Assembly (NCBI GenBank): GCA_013694495.1
Contig: JACDCH010000092.1
Coordinates: 1-6,939 of the forward strand
Reading direction: 5' to 3'
Length of the DNA stretch: 6,939 nucleotides
Origin: Acidimicrobiia bacterium
GTDB taxonomy: Bacteria; Actinomycetota; Acidimicrobiia; Acidimicrobiales; JACDCH01
A program made the position numbers and the translations under genes. The notes beneath the pieces were generated by a model. It saw nothing but the letters and a program-made list of their open reading frames with translations. It did not search any database and was not told the DNA's origin. How positions within the stretch are numbered: position 1 is the stretch's first letter; the number at the start of each line of letters is the position of its first letter. This document shows positions 1 to 6,114 of the stretch, piece after piece.

Positions 1-726
1 GGCCTCCGCCACGGGCTCGGCACCGTCAGCGGGCGCCGGTGGGGCCTCGGGCAGCAGGGCCTGGAGCTCCTCGTCGGTGAGCCGGCGGAAGGCGCGGCGT
101 TCGGCGACCCGCTCGAGCACGGCCACCTCGAGCTCGGCGGCGGTGAGGCTGCGGTCCGGACCCGCCAATGCGTCGACGGCGATCCCGGCGGCGCGGGTGA
201 GGTCGAGGTCGGCCTCGTAGCTGGCCTTCAGCCGGTCGGTGATGGCCTCGGCCTCACCACCGAGGACGCTGAAGCTGTCCTCATCCATCACGGTGCCGTC
301 GTAGAGGATGTGGAACAGTTGGTCGTCGGCGGGCGAGTCGGCCACCTCGACCACCAGGATCTCGACCTCGAGCGGCTTCAGCTCGTGGGTGAAGACGTTG
401 CCGATGATCTGCGCGTAGTTGTTGGCGATCGAGTTCGCGTTGACGTCCTCGCGGCTGTACTGGTAGCCGGTGATGTCCGCCGTGCGCACGCCGAACTTCC
501 GCAGGTTGTCGAACTCGTTGTACTTGCCGACCCCGGCGAAGGCGATGCGGTCGTAGATCTCGGCGATCTTGTGCAGCGTGCTCGACGGGTTCTCGGCGGC
601 GATGAGGACGCCGTCGGCGAAGGACACGGCGACGAGCGGGCGGCCCCGGGCGACGTTCTTCCGGGCGAAGTCGGCCCGGTCCTTCATCACCTGTTCGGGA
701 GCGACGTAGAACGGCATGTTGCTCAT
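1..726 (-). CDS. prcA: 20S proteasome alpha subunit PrcA (3' end cut by window edge)
   Basis: PrcA forms the outer heptameric rings of the bacterial 20S proteasome, gating substrate entry and docking the ARC/Mpa ATPase. The 242 visible codons start MSNMPFYVAPEQVMKDRADF and include the alpha-type segments ENPSSTLHKI, YDRIAFAGVGKYNEFDNLR and a terminal RRAFRRLT block, all closely paralleling mycobacterial PrcA (about 248 aa). Only a few C-terminal residues should be missing, and the visible tail is Pro/Ala/Glu rich. It lacks an N-terminal catalytic Thr, as expected for an alpha subunit. The start at 726 is chosen because its ATG overlaps the prcB stop (ATGA, 4 bp), which suggests translational coupling. 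A GGAG lies 9 nt upstream at 736-739. A second ATG three codons on (717) is less likely. Last gene of the visible operon. Confidence 0.97.
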   Translation of the reverse strand, partial: MSNMPFYVAPEQVMKDRADFARKNVARGRPLVAVSFADGVLIAAENPSSTLHKIAEIYDRIAFAGVGKYNEFDNLRKFGVRTADITGYQYSREDVNANSIANNYAQIIGNVFTHELKPLEVEILVVEVADSPADDQLFHILYDGTVMDEDSFSVLGGEAEAITDRLKASYEADLDLTRAAGIAVDALAGPDRSLTAAELEVAVLERVAERRAFRRLTDEELQALLPEAPPAPADGAEPVAEA

Positions 727-1571
727 GGCGTGGCGCTCCCCGTCGGGCCCATCGTGGGTGAAGCGCCGCTGGCGGCGGTGCTGTCCGGGGTGGACAGGCG
801 CTGCACCAGGGAGGCGAAGCGCTCGGCGATCTCCGCCGCGGGCACCCGCTCGAAACCCGACGCCGTGATCGTGGCGATGGTCGGGTAGATGCCGCGGACG
901 AGGTCGGGGCCGCCGGTGGCGGAGTCCTCGTCGGCCGCGTTGAACAGCGCCGAGATGGCGAGGTCGATCGTCTCCTCGCGGCTCAGGCTCTCGCGGTAGC
1001 CGAGCTTCACGACGGTGCCGGCGTGCAGGCTGCCCGAGCCGGTGGTGGCGAAGTTCGATTCCTCGTAGCGGCCGCCGGTGACGTCGTACTGGAACAGGCG
1101 GCCCGAGCGCCGGCGGACGTCGTAGCCCGCGAACAGCGGGACGATCACGAACCCCTGCATCGCGGCCGGGAGGTTGGCCCGCACCATGCCGGACAGCTGG
1201 TTGGCCTTGCCCTCCAGACTCAGCTGACTCCCCTCGACCTTCTCGTAGTGCTCGAGCTGGAGCTGGAAGAGCTTGACCATGTCCATGGCCGGGCCGGCGG
1301 CCCCGGCGATGGCGACCCCGCTGTGGCGGTCGGCCGGATACACCTTCTCCATCGTGCGGTGCGAGATCAAGTGGCCCGACGTGGCCCGCCGGTCACCGGC
1401 CATCACCACGCCGTCGGCGTAGCGCACGGCGACGACGGTGGTGCCGTGCGTGATCTGGAGGCGGTCGCCGACGTCGGACGGCAGCGCCGGCGGCGCCATC
1501 CCGGCGCGCTGCAGCAGCGAGGTGAACGAGGGCCCGGGGTCGTCACCGGGCGGGAACAGGAGCGAAGCCAT
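723..1571 (-). CDS. prcB: 20S proteasome beta subunit PrcB, N-terminal threonine protease
   Basis: This 282-aa catalytic subunit of the proteasome core is made as a precursor whose propeptide is removed during assembly. Processing is expected between Gly43 and Thr44 in THGTTVVAV, leaving Thr44 as the nucleophile. Counting from that Thr as 1, Asp17 (in MAGDRRAT) and Lys33 (in MEKVY) fall exactly at the conserved catalytic positions. GSGSLHAG and the ADEDSATGGPD active-site block are also present. The propeptide of 43 residues is somewhat shorter than the 57 of M. tuberculosis PrcB. The reading frame stays open to an ATG at 1676, but the added 35 residues are Arg-rich and overlap the HNH coding remnant in another frame, so the ATG at 1571 is preferred. 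Its ribosome site is weak (AGGG about 12 nt upstream). It lies 14 bp after the HNH stop and overlaps prcA by 4 bp. Confidence 0.96.
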   Translation of the reverse strand: MASLLFPPGDDPGPSFTSLLQRAGMAPPALPSDVGDRLQITHGTTVVAVRYADGVVMAGDRRATSGHLISHRTMEKVYPADRHSGVAIAGAAGPAMDMVKLFQLQLEHYEKVEGSQLSLEGKANQLSGMVRANLPAAMQGFVIVPLFAGYDVRRRSGRLFQYDVTGGRYEESNFATTGSGSLHAGTVVKLGYRESLSREETIDLAISALFNAADEDSATGGPDLVRGIYPTIATITASGFERVPAAEIAERFASLVQRLSTPDSTAASGASPTMGPTGSATP

Positions 1572-1585
1572 GGCGGCGCCGGACC

Positions 1586-1858
1586 CTACCGGGTGGCGGC
1601 CAGGTACTCCGCAGCGCGACGCAGCCGCTCGACGTCCTCGCCGAACTTCCCGATCCCCTGGTTGCAGTTGATGCACAGGATCCCGCGGATCGCACCCGTG
1701 TGGTGGTCGTGGTCCAGGTGCAGCGAGGCGAGCCGCGCCGGCGCGGCGCCGCAGATCGCGCAGCCGCCACCCTGGGCATCGAGCAGCCGATCGACGTCGT
1801 CCGCGGTATGCCGAACGTCCGCCGGTAGTAGAGCTCCCCGATTACACGAACAATTGCA
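1586..1858 (-). pseudogene. Frameshifted endonuclease VII-like HNH gene between pup and prcB
   Basis: One minus-strand frame, ending in TAG at 1588-1586, encodes DDVDRLLDAQGGGCAICG followed by LHLDHDHHTGAIRGILCINC and NQGIGKFGED. This is the core of the recombination endonuclease VII/HNH family: a CxxC pair (codons 1762-1751), the LDHDHH metal and catalytic segment (1717-1703) and a second CxxC (1675-1664), forming a zinc-bound beta-beta-alpha fold. Just upstream, another frame encodes ELYYRRTFGIP (from 1836), which fits the conserved lead-in to this domain. Joining the two needs one extra base near 1801-1806. I find no ATG, GTG or TTG start in either of the two reading frames between pup and the domain, so the gene looks broken or carries sequence errors. 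From memory, Streptomyces and other actinobacteria have an intact endonuclease VII-like gene at this position. Any role in the proteasome pathway is unknown. Confidence 0.7.
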
Positions 1859-1868
1859 AGAGAGTTCG

Positions 1869-2066
1869 CTACTCTCCGCCCTTCTGAACGTAACCTTTTA
1901 CAAACTCCTCGGCATTTGTCTCGAGAACTTCATCGATTTCGTCCAGCAGATCATCCAGCTCGGCCTTCAACGCATCGCCCTTGTCGCTGGTCTGGGGGGC
2001 GTCCTCGACCACCTCTTCGTCCTGCTTGGCAGGGGCTTGCTTCTTCTTCAGTTCCCGTTCGGCCAT
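1869..2066 (-). CDS. pup: Prokaryotic ubiquitin-like protein Pup
   Basis: Pup is a 65-residue, mostly disordered protein tag that PafA joins to substrate lysines through its C-terminal glutamate. The sequence starts MAERELKKKQ, has an acidic middle, and carries the diagnostic C-terminal half: DDLLDEIDEVLETNAEEF (helix that pairs with the ARC/Mpa coiled coil) and VKGYVQKGGE (ligase and Dop binding). It ends in Gly-Gly-Glu, not Gly-Gly-Gln, so it should be ligation-ready without deamidation. The ATG at 2066 has a strong ribosome site and lies 24 bp after the dop stop. The 3' half is unusually AT-rich, with codons such as AAA, ACA, AAT, TTT and GTA that are rare in the flanking genes. The size and sequence match the family well. 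Confidence 0.98.
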   Translation of the reverse strand: MAERELKKKQAPAKQDEEVVEDAPQTSDKGDALKAELDDLLDEIDEVLETNAEEFVKGYVQKGGE

Positions 2067-2073
2067 GGGCCCA

Positions 2074-2080
2074 TCACCTC
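2074..2080 (-). promoter_or_regulatory. Strong ribosome binding site of pup (GAGGTGA)
   Basis: GAGGTGA sits 7 nt upstream of the pup ATG, the best-placed Shine-Dalgarno sequence among the genes of the operon. This agrees with Pup being needed in higher amounts than Dop, ARC or the core subunits; that reading is an inference. Confidence 0.75.
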
Positions 2081-2090
2081 GGTTGTTCGG

Positions 2091-3620
2091 TCACGACTTG
2101 GCGGCCGCGTCGAGCGCGGCGATCAGTTCTCCGGCCGTGGCACAGCGGTCGAGGAGGCTACCCACCATCGCCTGCGTCCCACGGAGCGGTTCCATCATGG
2201 GGACACGGCGGAGCGGATCCCCCCCGATGTCGAAGACGAGGCTGTCCCAGTTGGCCGCGACGATGGCCTCGGGGAAGCGGCGGAGGCACTCACCCCGGAA
2301 CCACGCCCTCGTCTCGGGCGGCGGGTGGGCGACGGCGTGCTCGACGTCGTCGTCGCCGATCAGGCGCTCCAGGCCCACCCGCGCCGCCAGCCCCTTGTCG
2401 GGCCGGAGGTCGTGGTACTGGATGTCCATGGCCGCCAGCCGGGCGTCGGTCCAGTCCAGGCCGTGGCGGTCGCGGTAGCCCTCGAGCAGGCGGTGCTTCG
2501 CCACCCAGTCCACCGTCGAGGCGAGCGTCGTCGGGTCGGTCTCGAGGCCGACGAGCGCCTGTTCCCACCGGGCCAGCACGTCGCCGCCGATCTCGTCGCC
2601 GCCGATGGCGTCGAGGCCGAACGCGTCGGCGTACTTCTTGGCCCGGTCGAAGAACTCCCACTGGATCTCGAGCGCCGTGGCCGACCCGCCCTCGGCCAGC
2701 TCGAGCGGCTGGCGCATCGTCAGGTCGCGTGACACGAGCCGGAGGGCCTGGATGGGCGCCGCCAACCGCCACTCGCGGGGCAGGAACTCGTCCTCGACCA
2801 TGCACAGCATCAGCGCCGTGGTGCCGACCTTGAGGAAGGTGGCGACCTCGGAGAGGTTGGCGTCGCCGATGATGACGTGGAGGCGCCGGTACTTCTGGGC
2901 GTCGGCATGGGGCTCGTCGCGGGTGTTCACGATCGGGCGCTTCAGCGTGGTCTCGAGCCCGACCTCCTCTTCGAAGAAGTCGGCCCGCTGGCTGATCTGG
3001 AACGGCACCGACGCCTTGTCGGAGCCGGTGGCCTCCGTCCCGGTCTTGCCGGCGCCGCAGAAGACCTGCCGGCTCACGAAGAACGGGATGGCGTGGGCGA
3101 CGATCCGACCGAACGGCACCTGGCGGTCCATGAGGTAGTTCTCGTGGCAGCCGTAGCTGTTGCCCTTGCCGTCGGAGTTGTTCTTGTAGATCACCAGCTC
3201 CTGGCCCTCCGGCAGCGTGCGCCGGGCGGCGACCATCGACCGCTGGAGGATGACCTCGGCGGCCCGGTCCCACTGCACGATCGACCGGGGGTCGGCGCAC
3301 TCAGGGGTGGAGAGCTCGGGGTGGGCGTGGTCGACGTAGTAGCGGGCGCCGTTGGTGAGCACGGCGTTCACGAGGTGGGTCTCGACCTCGGGCGCCATCG
3401 TGCCCTGAGGGGCGAAGCCCCGGGCATCGTTGCCGGGGTGCTCGTCCTCGAAGTCCCAGCCCACCTTGGGGGCCGACGGGTGGCCGGGCGTGGAGCGGGC
3501 CAGCTCCGACACGTAGGCGTTGATGAGCACCGACGACGCCGCGATCGGGTTGGCCTCGGGCGCGCCGCGCACGAGGATCCCGAACTCCGTCTCGATCCCG
3601 AGGACCTTCTGCAACGCCAT
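2091..3620 (-). CDS. dop: Depupylase / Pup deamidase Dop
   Basis: Dop (509 aa) is a carboxylate-amine-ligase-fold enzyme related to PafA. It hydrolyses the isopeptide bond between Pup and substrate, and in organisms with PupGln it also deamidates the Pup C terminus. Visible motifs are GIETEFGI (residues 8-15, Mg/ATP-binding Glu), LTNGARYYVDHAHPE (88-102) with the presumed catalytic Asp97, NNSDGKGNSYGCHENYL (147-163), QISQRADFFEEEVG (208-221), TRDEPHAD (233-240), RRLHVIIGDANLSE (245-258), and FRGECLRRF plus NWDSLVFDIGG near the C terminus. The VDHAHPE and DGKG forms separate it from PafA. The length is normal (about 500 aa). The ATG at 3620 has AGGG 9 nt upstream. It follows arc by 56 bp and precedes pup by 24 bp. 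Since this Pup already ends in Glu, its main task here is probably depupylation. Confidence 0.96.
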   Translation of the reverse strand: MALQKVLGIETEFGILVRGAPEANPIAASSVLINAYVSELARSTPGHPSAPKVGWDFEDEHPGNDARGFAPQGTMAPEVETHLVNAVLTNGARYYVDHAHPELSTPECADPRSIVQWDRAAEVILQRSMVAARRTLPEGQELVIYKNNSDGKGNSYGCHENYLMDRQVPFGRIVAHAIPFFVSRQVFCGAGKTGTEATGSDKASVPFQISQRADFFEEEVGLETTLKRPIVNTRDEPHADAQKYRRLHVIIGDANLSEVATFLKVGTTALMLCMVEDEFLPREWRLAAPIQALRLVSRDLTMRQPLELAEGGSATALEIQWEFFDRAKKYADAFGLDAIGGDEIGGDVLARWEQALVGLETDPTTLASTVDWVAKHRLLEGYRDRHGLDWTDARLAAMDIQYHDLRPDKGLAARVGLERLIGDDDVEHAVAHPPPETRAWFRGECLRRFPEAIVAANWDSLVFDIGGDPLRRVPMMEPLRGTQAMVGSLLDRCATAGELIAALDAAAKS

Positions 3621-3676
3621 CGTCGCGGACCCTAGGCCGTGCCCTCACCCAGCGATAGACCAGGGAGTTCGGCGGC

Positions 3677-5446
3677 TCAGAGGTACTGGCCGGTGCCCAC
3701 CCGCTCGATGGAGCGGCCGCCGGTGGTGTCGCCCTCGGCGTCGCGCTTGACCAGCGTCCGGATGTAGACGATCCGCTCGCCCTTCTTGCCCGAGATCTTG
3801 GCCCAGTCGTCGGGGTTGGTCGTGTTGGGCAGGTCCTCGTGCTCCTTGAACTCCTGGTGGATGGAGGCGAGGAGGTCCTCGGTGCGGATGCCCTTCGTGC
3901 CGCCGGCGAGCAGGCGTTTGATGGCGAGCTTCTTGGCCCGCCGCACGATGTTCTCGATCATCGCCCCCGACGAGAAGTCCTTGAAGTACAGGACCTCCTT
4001 GTCGCCGTTCTGGTAGGTGACCTCGAGGAACTCGTTGCCCTCGTCCTGGCGGTACATCTCGGCGACGGTGGCCTCGACCATCGCGTCGACCATCTTCTGG
4101 CGGTCGCCACCGCCGAGCGACGTGACCTCGTCCTCGGCGAGAGGAAGGTCGGCAGTGAGGTAGCGACCGAAGATCTGCTGCGCCGCCACCTCGTTCGGCC
4201 GCTCGATCTTGATCTTCACGTCGAGCCGGCCGGGCCGGAGGATGGCGGGGTCGATGAGGTCCTCGCGGTTCGACGCGCCGATGACGATCACGTTCTTGAG
4301 CGACTCGACGCCGTCGATCTCGGCCAGCAGCTGCGGGACGATCGTGGACTCCATGTCGGAGCTGATGCCGGTACCGCGGGTGCGGAACATCGAGTCCATC
4401 TCGTCGAAGAACACGATGACCGGCCAGCCCTCCTCGGACTTCTCCCGGGCCCGCTGGAACACGAGCCGGATCTGGCGCTCGGTCTCGCCGACGTACTTGT
4501 TGAGCAGTTCCGGGCCCTTGATGTTGAGGAAGAAGCTGCGGGCCTTCTCGTTGCCGCTGACCTCCGCCACCTTCTTGGCCAGGCTGTTGGCCACCGCCTT
4601 GGCGATGAGCGTCTTGCCGCAGCCCGGGGGCCCGTACAGGAGGATGCCCTTCGGTGCAGGCAGCTTGTGCTCGGCGAAGAGGTCCTGGTGCAGGAACGGC
4701 AGCTCGACGGCGTCGGCGATCTGCTCGATCTGCTCGTCGAGACCGCCCACGTCGGCGTAGCTGACGTCGGGCACCTCCTCGAGCACGAGCTCCTCGACCT
4801 CGGGCCGCTCCAGCTTCTCGAGCAGCAGCCCGGTGCGGCTGTCCATCAGCACCGTGTCGCCCGACCGGAGGCGGACGCCGGCCAGCGTGCCGGCCAGCTC
4901 GCACACCCGCTCCTCGTCGGCCCGGCCGACCACGAGCGCCCTGGTGCCCTCGCCGAGGACCTCCTTGATGGTGACGAGCTCGCCTGTGAGCTCGCCGCTG
5001 CGAGCCATGACGACGTTCAGCGACTCGTTGAGCACGACCTCCTGGCCCCGCTCGAGGGGCTCGTCCTCGAGGTCGGGGTGCAGCGTCACCCGCATCTTGC
5101 GCCCCGAGGAGTACACGTCGACGGTGCCGTCGTCGTTCTGGGCGAGGAACGTGCCGTAGGCCGACGGCGGGCGGGTGAGCTTGTCGACCTCGTCGCGGAG
5201 GGCGGCGATGTGCTCCCGCGCCTCCCGCAGCGTGTACGTCAGCTTCTCGTTCTGGTTGACGGCCTGGGCGAGCTGGCCTTTCGTCTCGAGGAGGCGCTCC
5301 TCGAGCGTGCGCACCCGCTTCGGCGCATCCTGCAGCCGGCGCCGCAGCGAGACGATCTCCTCTTCGAGCACGCGCAGCTGGTCGGCCTCGTCGGCCTCGA
5401 GATCGGGCTCTTCTCTGGGATCCTGCGAGTCGACGACGGTGACCAC
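3677..5446 (-). CDS. arc: Proteasome-associated AAA ATPase ARC/Mpa
   Basis: This 589-aa hexameric unfoldase binds Pup-tagged proteins and feeds them to the 20S core. Order of domains: a charged N terminus; coiled coil at about residues 18-92 (Pup binding); two OB-type domains at about 95-225, including SAYGTFLA and TVDVYSSGRKMRV; the interdomain stretch VLEEVPDVSYADVGGLDEQI; and a single AAA module. The AAA module shows Walker A GPPGCGKT (272-279, Lys278), pore loop KYVGE (317-321), Walker B VIVFFDEMD (343-351, Asp348/Glu349), sensor 1 GASNR (Asn393) and the RPGR arginine finger region (404-407). The protein ends GQYL, the C-terminal motif that docks into pockets of the PrcA ring. The start is a GTG at 5446; in-frame stops lie upstream with no ATG/GTG/TTG between. 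The Shine-Dalgarno-like GGAGGTG overlaps the start codon itself, so the exact start is less sure than the identity. First gene of the operon. Confidence 0.97.
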   Translation of the reverse strand: MVTVVDSQDPREEPDLEADEADQLRVLEEEIVSLRRRLQDAPKRVRTLEERLLETKGQLAQAVNQNEKLTYTLREAREHIAALRDEVDKLTRPPSAYGTFLAQNDDGTVDVYSSGRKMRVTLHPDLEDEPLERGQEVVLNESLNVVMARSGELTGELVTIKEVLGEGTRALVVGRADEERVCELAGTLAGVRLRSGDTVLMDSRTGLLLEKLERPEVEELVLEEVPDVSYADVGGLDEQIEQIADAVELPFLHQDLFAEHKLPAPKGILLYGPPGCGKTLIAKAVANSLAKKVAEVSGNEKARSFFLNIKGPELLNKYVGETERQIRLVFQRAREKSEEGWPVIVFFDEMDSMFRTRGTGISSDMESTIVPQLLAEIDGVESLKNVIVIGASNREDLIDPAILRPGRLDVKIKIERPNEVAAQQIFGRYLTADLPLAEDEVTSLGGGDRQKMVDAMVEATVAEMYRQDEGNEFLEVTYQNGDKEVLYFKDFSSGAMIENIVRRAKKLAIKRLLAGGTKGIRTEDLLASIHQEFKEHEDLPNTTNPDDWAKISGKKGERIVYIRTLVKRDAEGDTTGGRSIERVGTGQYL

Positions 5447-5458
5447 CTCCAGGTGACC
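5438..5458 (-). promoter_or_regulatory. Repeat-derived stem-loop around the arc start codon (candidate)
   Basis: On the minus strand GGTCACC (5458-5452) is repeated 14 bp later (5444-5438) with TGGAGGT between. Because GGTNACC is itself symmetric, the two copies can pair with each other (six of seven pairs), giving a hairpin with a 7-nt loop that holds GGAGGT. The arc start GTG (5446-5444) spans the loop-stem junction. A role in controlling ARC translation is a guess; chance in GC-rich DNA is possible. Confidence 0.3.
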
Positions 5459-5484
5459 CCCGGCTCCGCCGGGTCCGGCAGGAA

Positions 5485-5518
5485 CCTATACGGCCCCCCG
5501 CCCGGATCAGCACCGGGC
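5485..5518 (-). promoter_or_regulatory. Candidate promoter region of the arc-dop-pup-prc operon
   Basis: The only AT-rich hexamer before arc is TATAGG at 5490-5485, about 38 nt upstream of the GTG, at a sensible place for a -10 element. No good -35 match is seen at the usual distance; GTGCTG is the nearest candidate with a 17-bp spacer. An inverted repeat, GCCCGG at 5500-5505 and CCGGGC at 5513-5518 with a 7-nt gap, falls across the -10/-35 region and could be an operator. This is weak pattern evidence only. Confidence 0.25.
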
Positions 5519-5545
5519 CGTGACCTGCGGCGCCGGCCACCCGAT

Positions 5546-5588
5546 TTGAGCCGGGATTGGCCGGGTTTACCTCGGCCGGTGTTACCAT
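5546..5588 (+). promoter_or_regulatory. Candidate promoter/operator of the ferredoxin gene with repeated GCCGG motifs
   Basis: Ahead of the ferredoxin gene a motif resembling GCCGGGNTT occurs three times: 5550-5558, 5560-5568 and a diverged copy at 5575-5583. The last two sit in 13-bp near repeats (5559-5571 and 5574-5586, 11 of 13 identical). TACCAT at 5583-5588 fits a TAnnnT -10 box. TTGAGC (5546) and TTGGCC (5557) are poor -35 candidates because of spacing. The spaced repeats could bind a regulator, but GC-rich sequence yields such repeats easily. Confidence 0.25.
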
Positions 5589-5643
5589 CGCTCCACCGAC
5601 GGCGCCCCCGCCGTGCGAGACCACACAGGAGAACCGCACCGCG

Positions 5644-5913
5644 ATGAAGGTCTGGATCGATCAGGATCTGTGCACCGGCGACGGGCTCTGCGAGGAGATC
5701 GCCCCCGACGTCTTCACCCTCCTCGACGACGGCTTGGCCTACGTCAAGGAGAAGAAGGACGGCGTGGAGATCGTCTACGCCGAGGAGAAGGGCCATCCCC
5801 AGGGCGCCAAGGGCCTGGCCGGGTTCCCCGACAGCCAGCTCGAGGCCGTCATCGAGTCCGCCGAGGAGTGCCCCGGCGAGTGCATCTTCATCGAGATGCC
5901 CGACGACGCCTAA
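5644..5913 (+). CDS. Small ferredoxin of the [3Fe-4S]/[4Fe-4S] type
   Basis: An 89-aa acidic soluble electron carrier starting MKVWIDQDLCTGDGLCEEIA. Cluster ligands visible are Cys10 and Cys16 in CTGDGLC and Cys76 in the ECPGEC segment; Cys80 is an extra C-terminal cysteine. The second ligand position holds Asp13 (CxxDxxC). This is typical of actinobacterial 3Fe-4S ferredoxins and also matches the Asp-ligated cluster of Pyrococcus ferredoxin, so a 3Fe-4S or an Asp-ligated 4Fe-4S cluster is possible. APDVF (20-24) after the motif and CP near the C terminus are family hallmarks. The ATG at 5644 is preferred, with AGGAGA at 5627-5632. An upstream TTG at 5557 in the same frame would add a low-quality leader. 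It is divergent from arc across 197 bp. Its partner, possibly a P450 or an oxidoreductase, is not in the window. Confidence 0.92.
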   Translation: MKVWIDQDLCTGDGLCEEIAPDVFTLLDDGLAYVKEKKDGVEIVYAEEKGHPQGAKGLAGFPDSQLEAVIESAEECPGECIFIEMPDDA

Positions 5914-5955
5914 GGCCCCCCGGCTCACAGCAGCTCCGAACCCGCGTCCGGTTCC

Positions 5956-5997
5956 GTGGTCCCCGACCACATCGCCGGGCGCGGTTCCGCGCCCGGC
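5956..5997. terminator. Tandem hairpins between convergent genes (probable bidirectional terminator)
   Basis: Two inverted repeats lie side by side in the 201-bp gap between the ferredoxin and the protease genes. GTGGTC/GACCAC has a 3-nt loop (5956-5970). GCCGGGCGCG/CGCGCCCGGC is a perfect 10-bp stem with a GTTC loop (5974-5997). Neither is followed by a T-run, which is common in high-GC actinobacteria. Being symmetric, they could end transcription from both sides. The rest of the gap, 5998-6114, shows no gene or recognisable site. Confidence 0.6.
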
Positions 5998-6114
5998 CCC
6001 AGCGAACTCGAGAAGGTTGAGGTCACGGGCGCGACGGAGGCGGCGCTGGGCGACGACACGTCTGCCGTGCCTCGACCCTCGACCGCTGCCCGCCGCCGAC
6101 TCCCTCGACCTTGA

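Noticed and set aside
1572..1676. A 35-residue N-terminal extension of PrcB from an ATG at 1676
   Set aside because: It overlaps the HNH coding remnant, is compositionally unlike PrcB propeptides, and the ATG at 1571 gives a family-like length.
1869..1920. Programmed frameshift at the end of pup to express the HNH domain
   Set aside because: No slippery heptamer in the right phase is visible in the pup 3' end, so I kept it only as a remote alternative explanation.
1023..2732. A 569-codon plus-strand open frame antisense to prcB, the HNH remnant, pup and dop
   Set aside because: It runs opposite to several well-identified genes, and its low-complexity Arg/Gly/Val/Leu-rich product is typical of a GC-rich shadow frame.
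3645..5639. A 664-codon minus-strand frame overlapping arc in another phase
   Set aside because: Arg/Gly/Ala-rich shadow; the overlapping arc frame has full AAA, OB and coiled-coil motifs.
5557..5643. A TTG-initiated N-terminal extension of the ferredoxin
   Set aside because: The added residues are unlike any ferredoxin leader, while the ATG at 5644 starts exactly at the conserved MKVWIDQ and has an AGGAGA upstream.
3839..5647. A 602-codon plus-strand open frame antisense to arc
   Set aside because: It mirrors the arc codons in high-GC DNA; the product is rich in Leu/Asp/Val/His with no recognisable domain.
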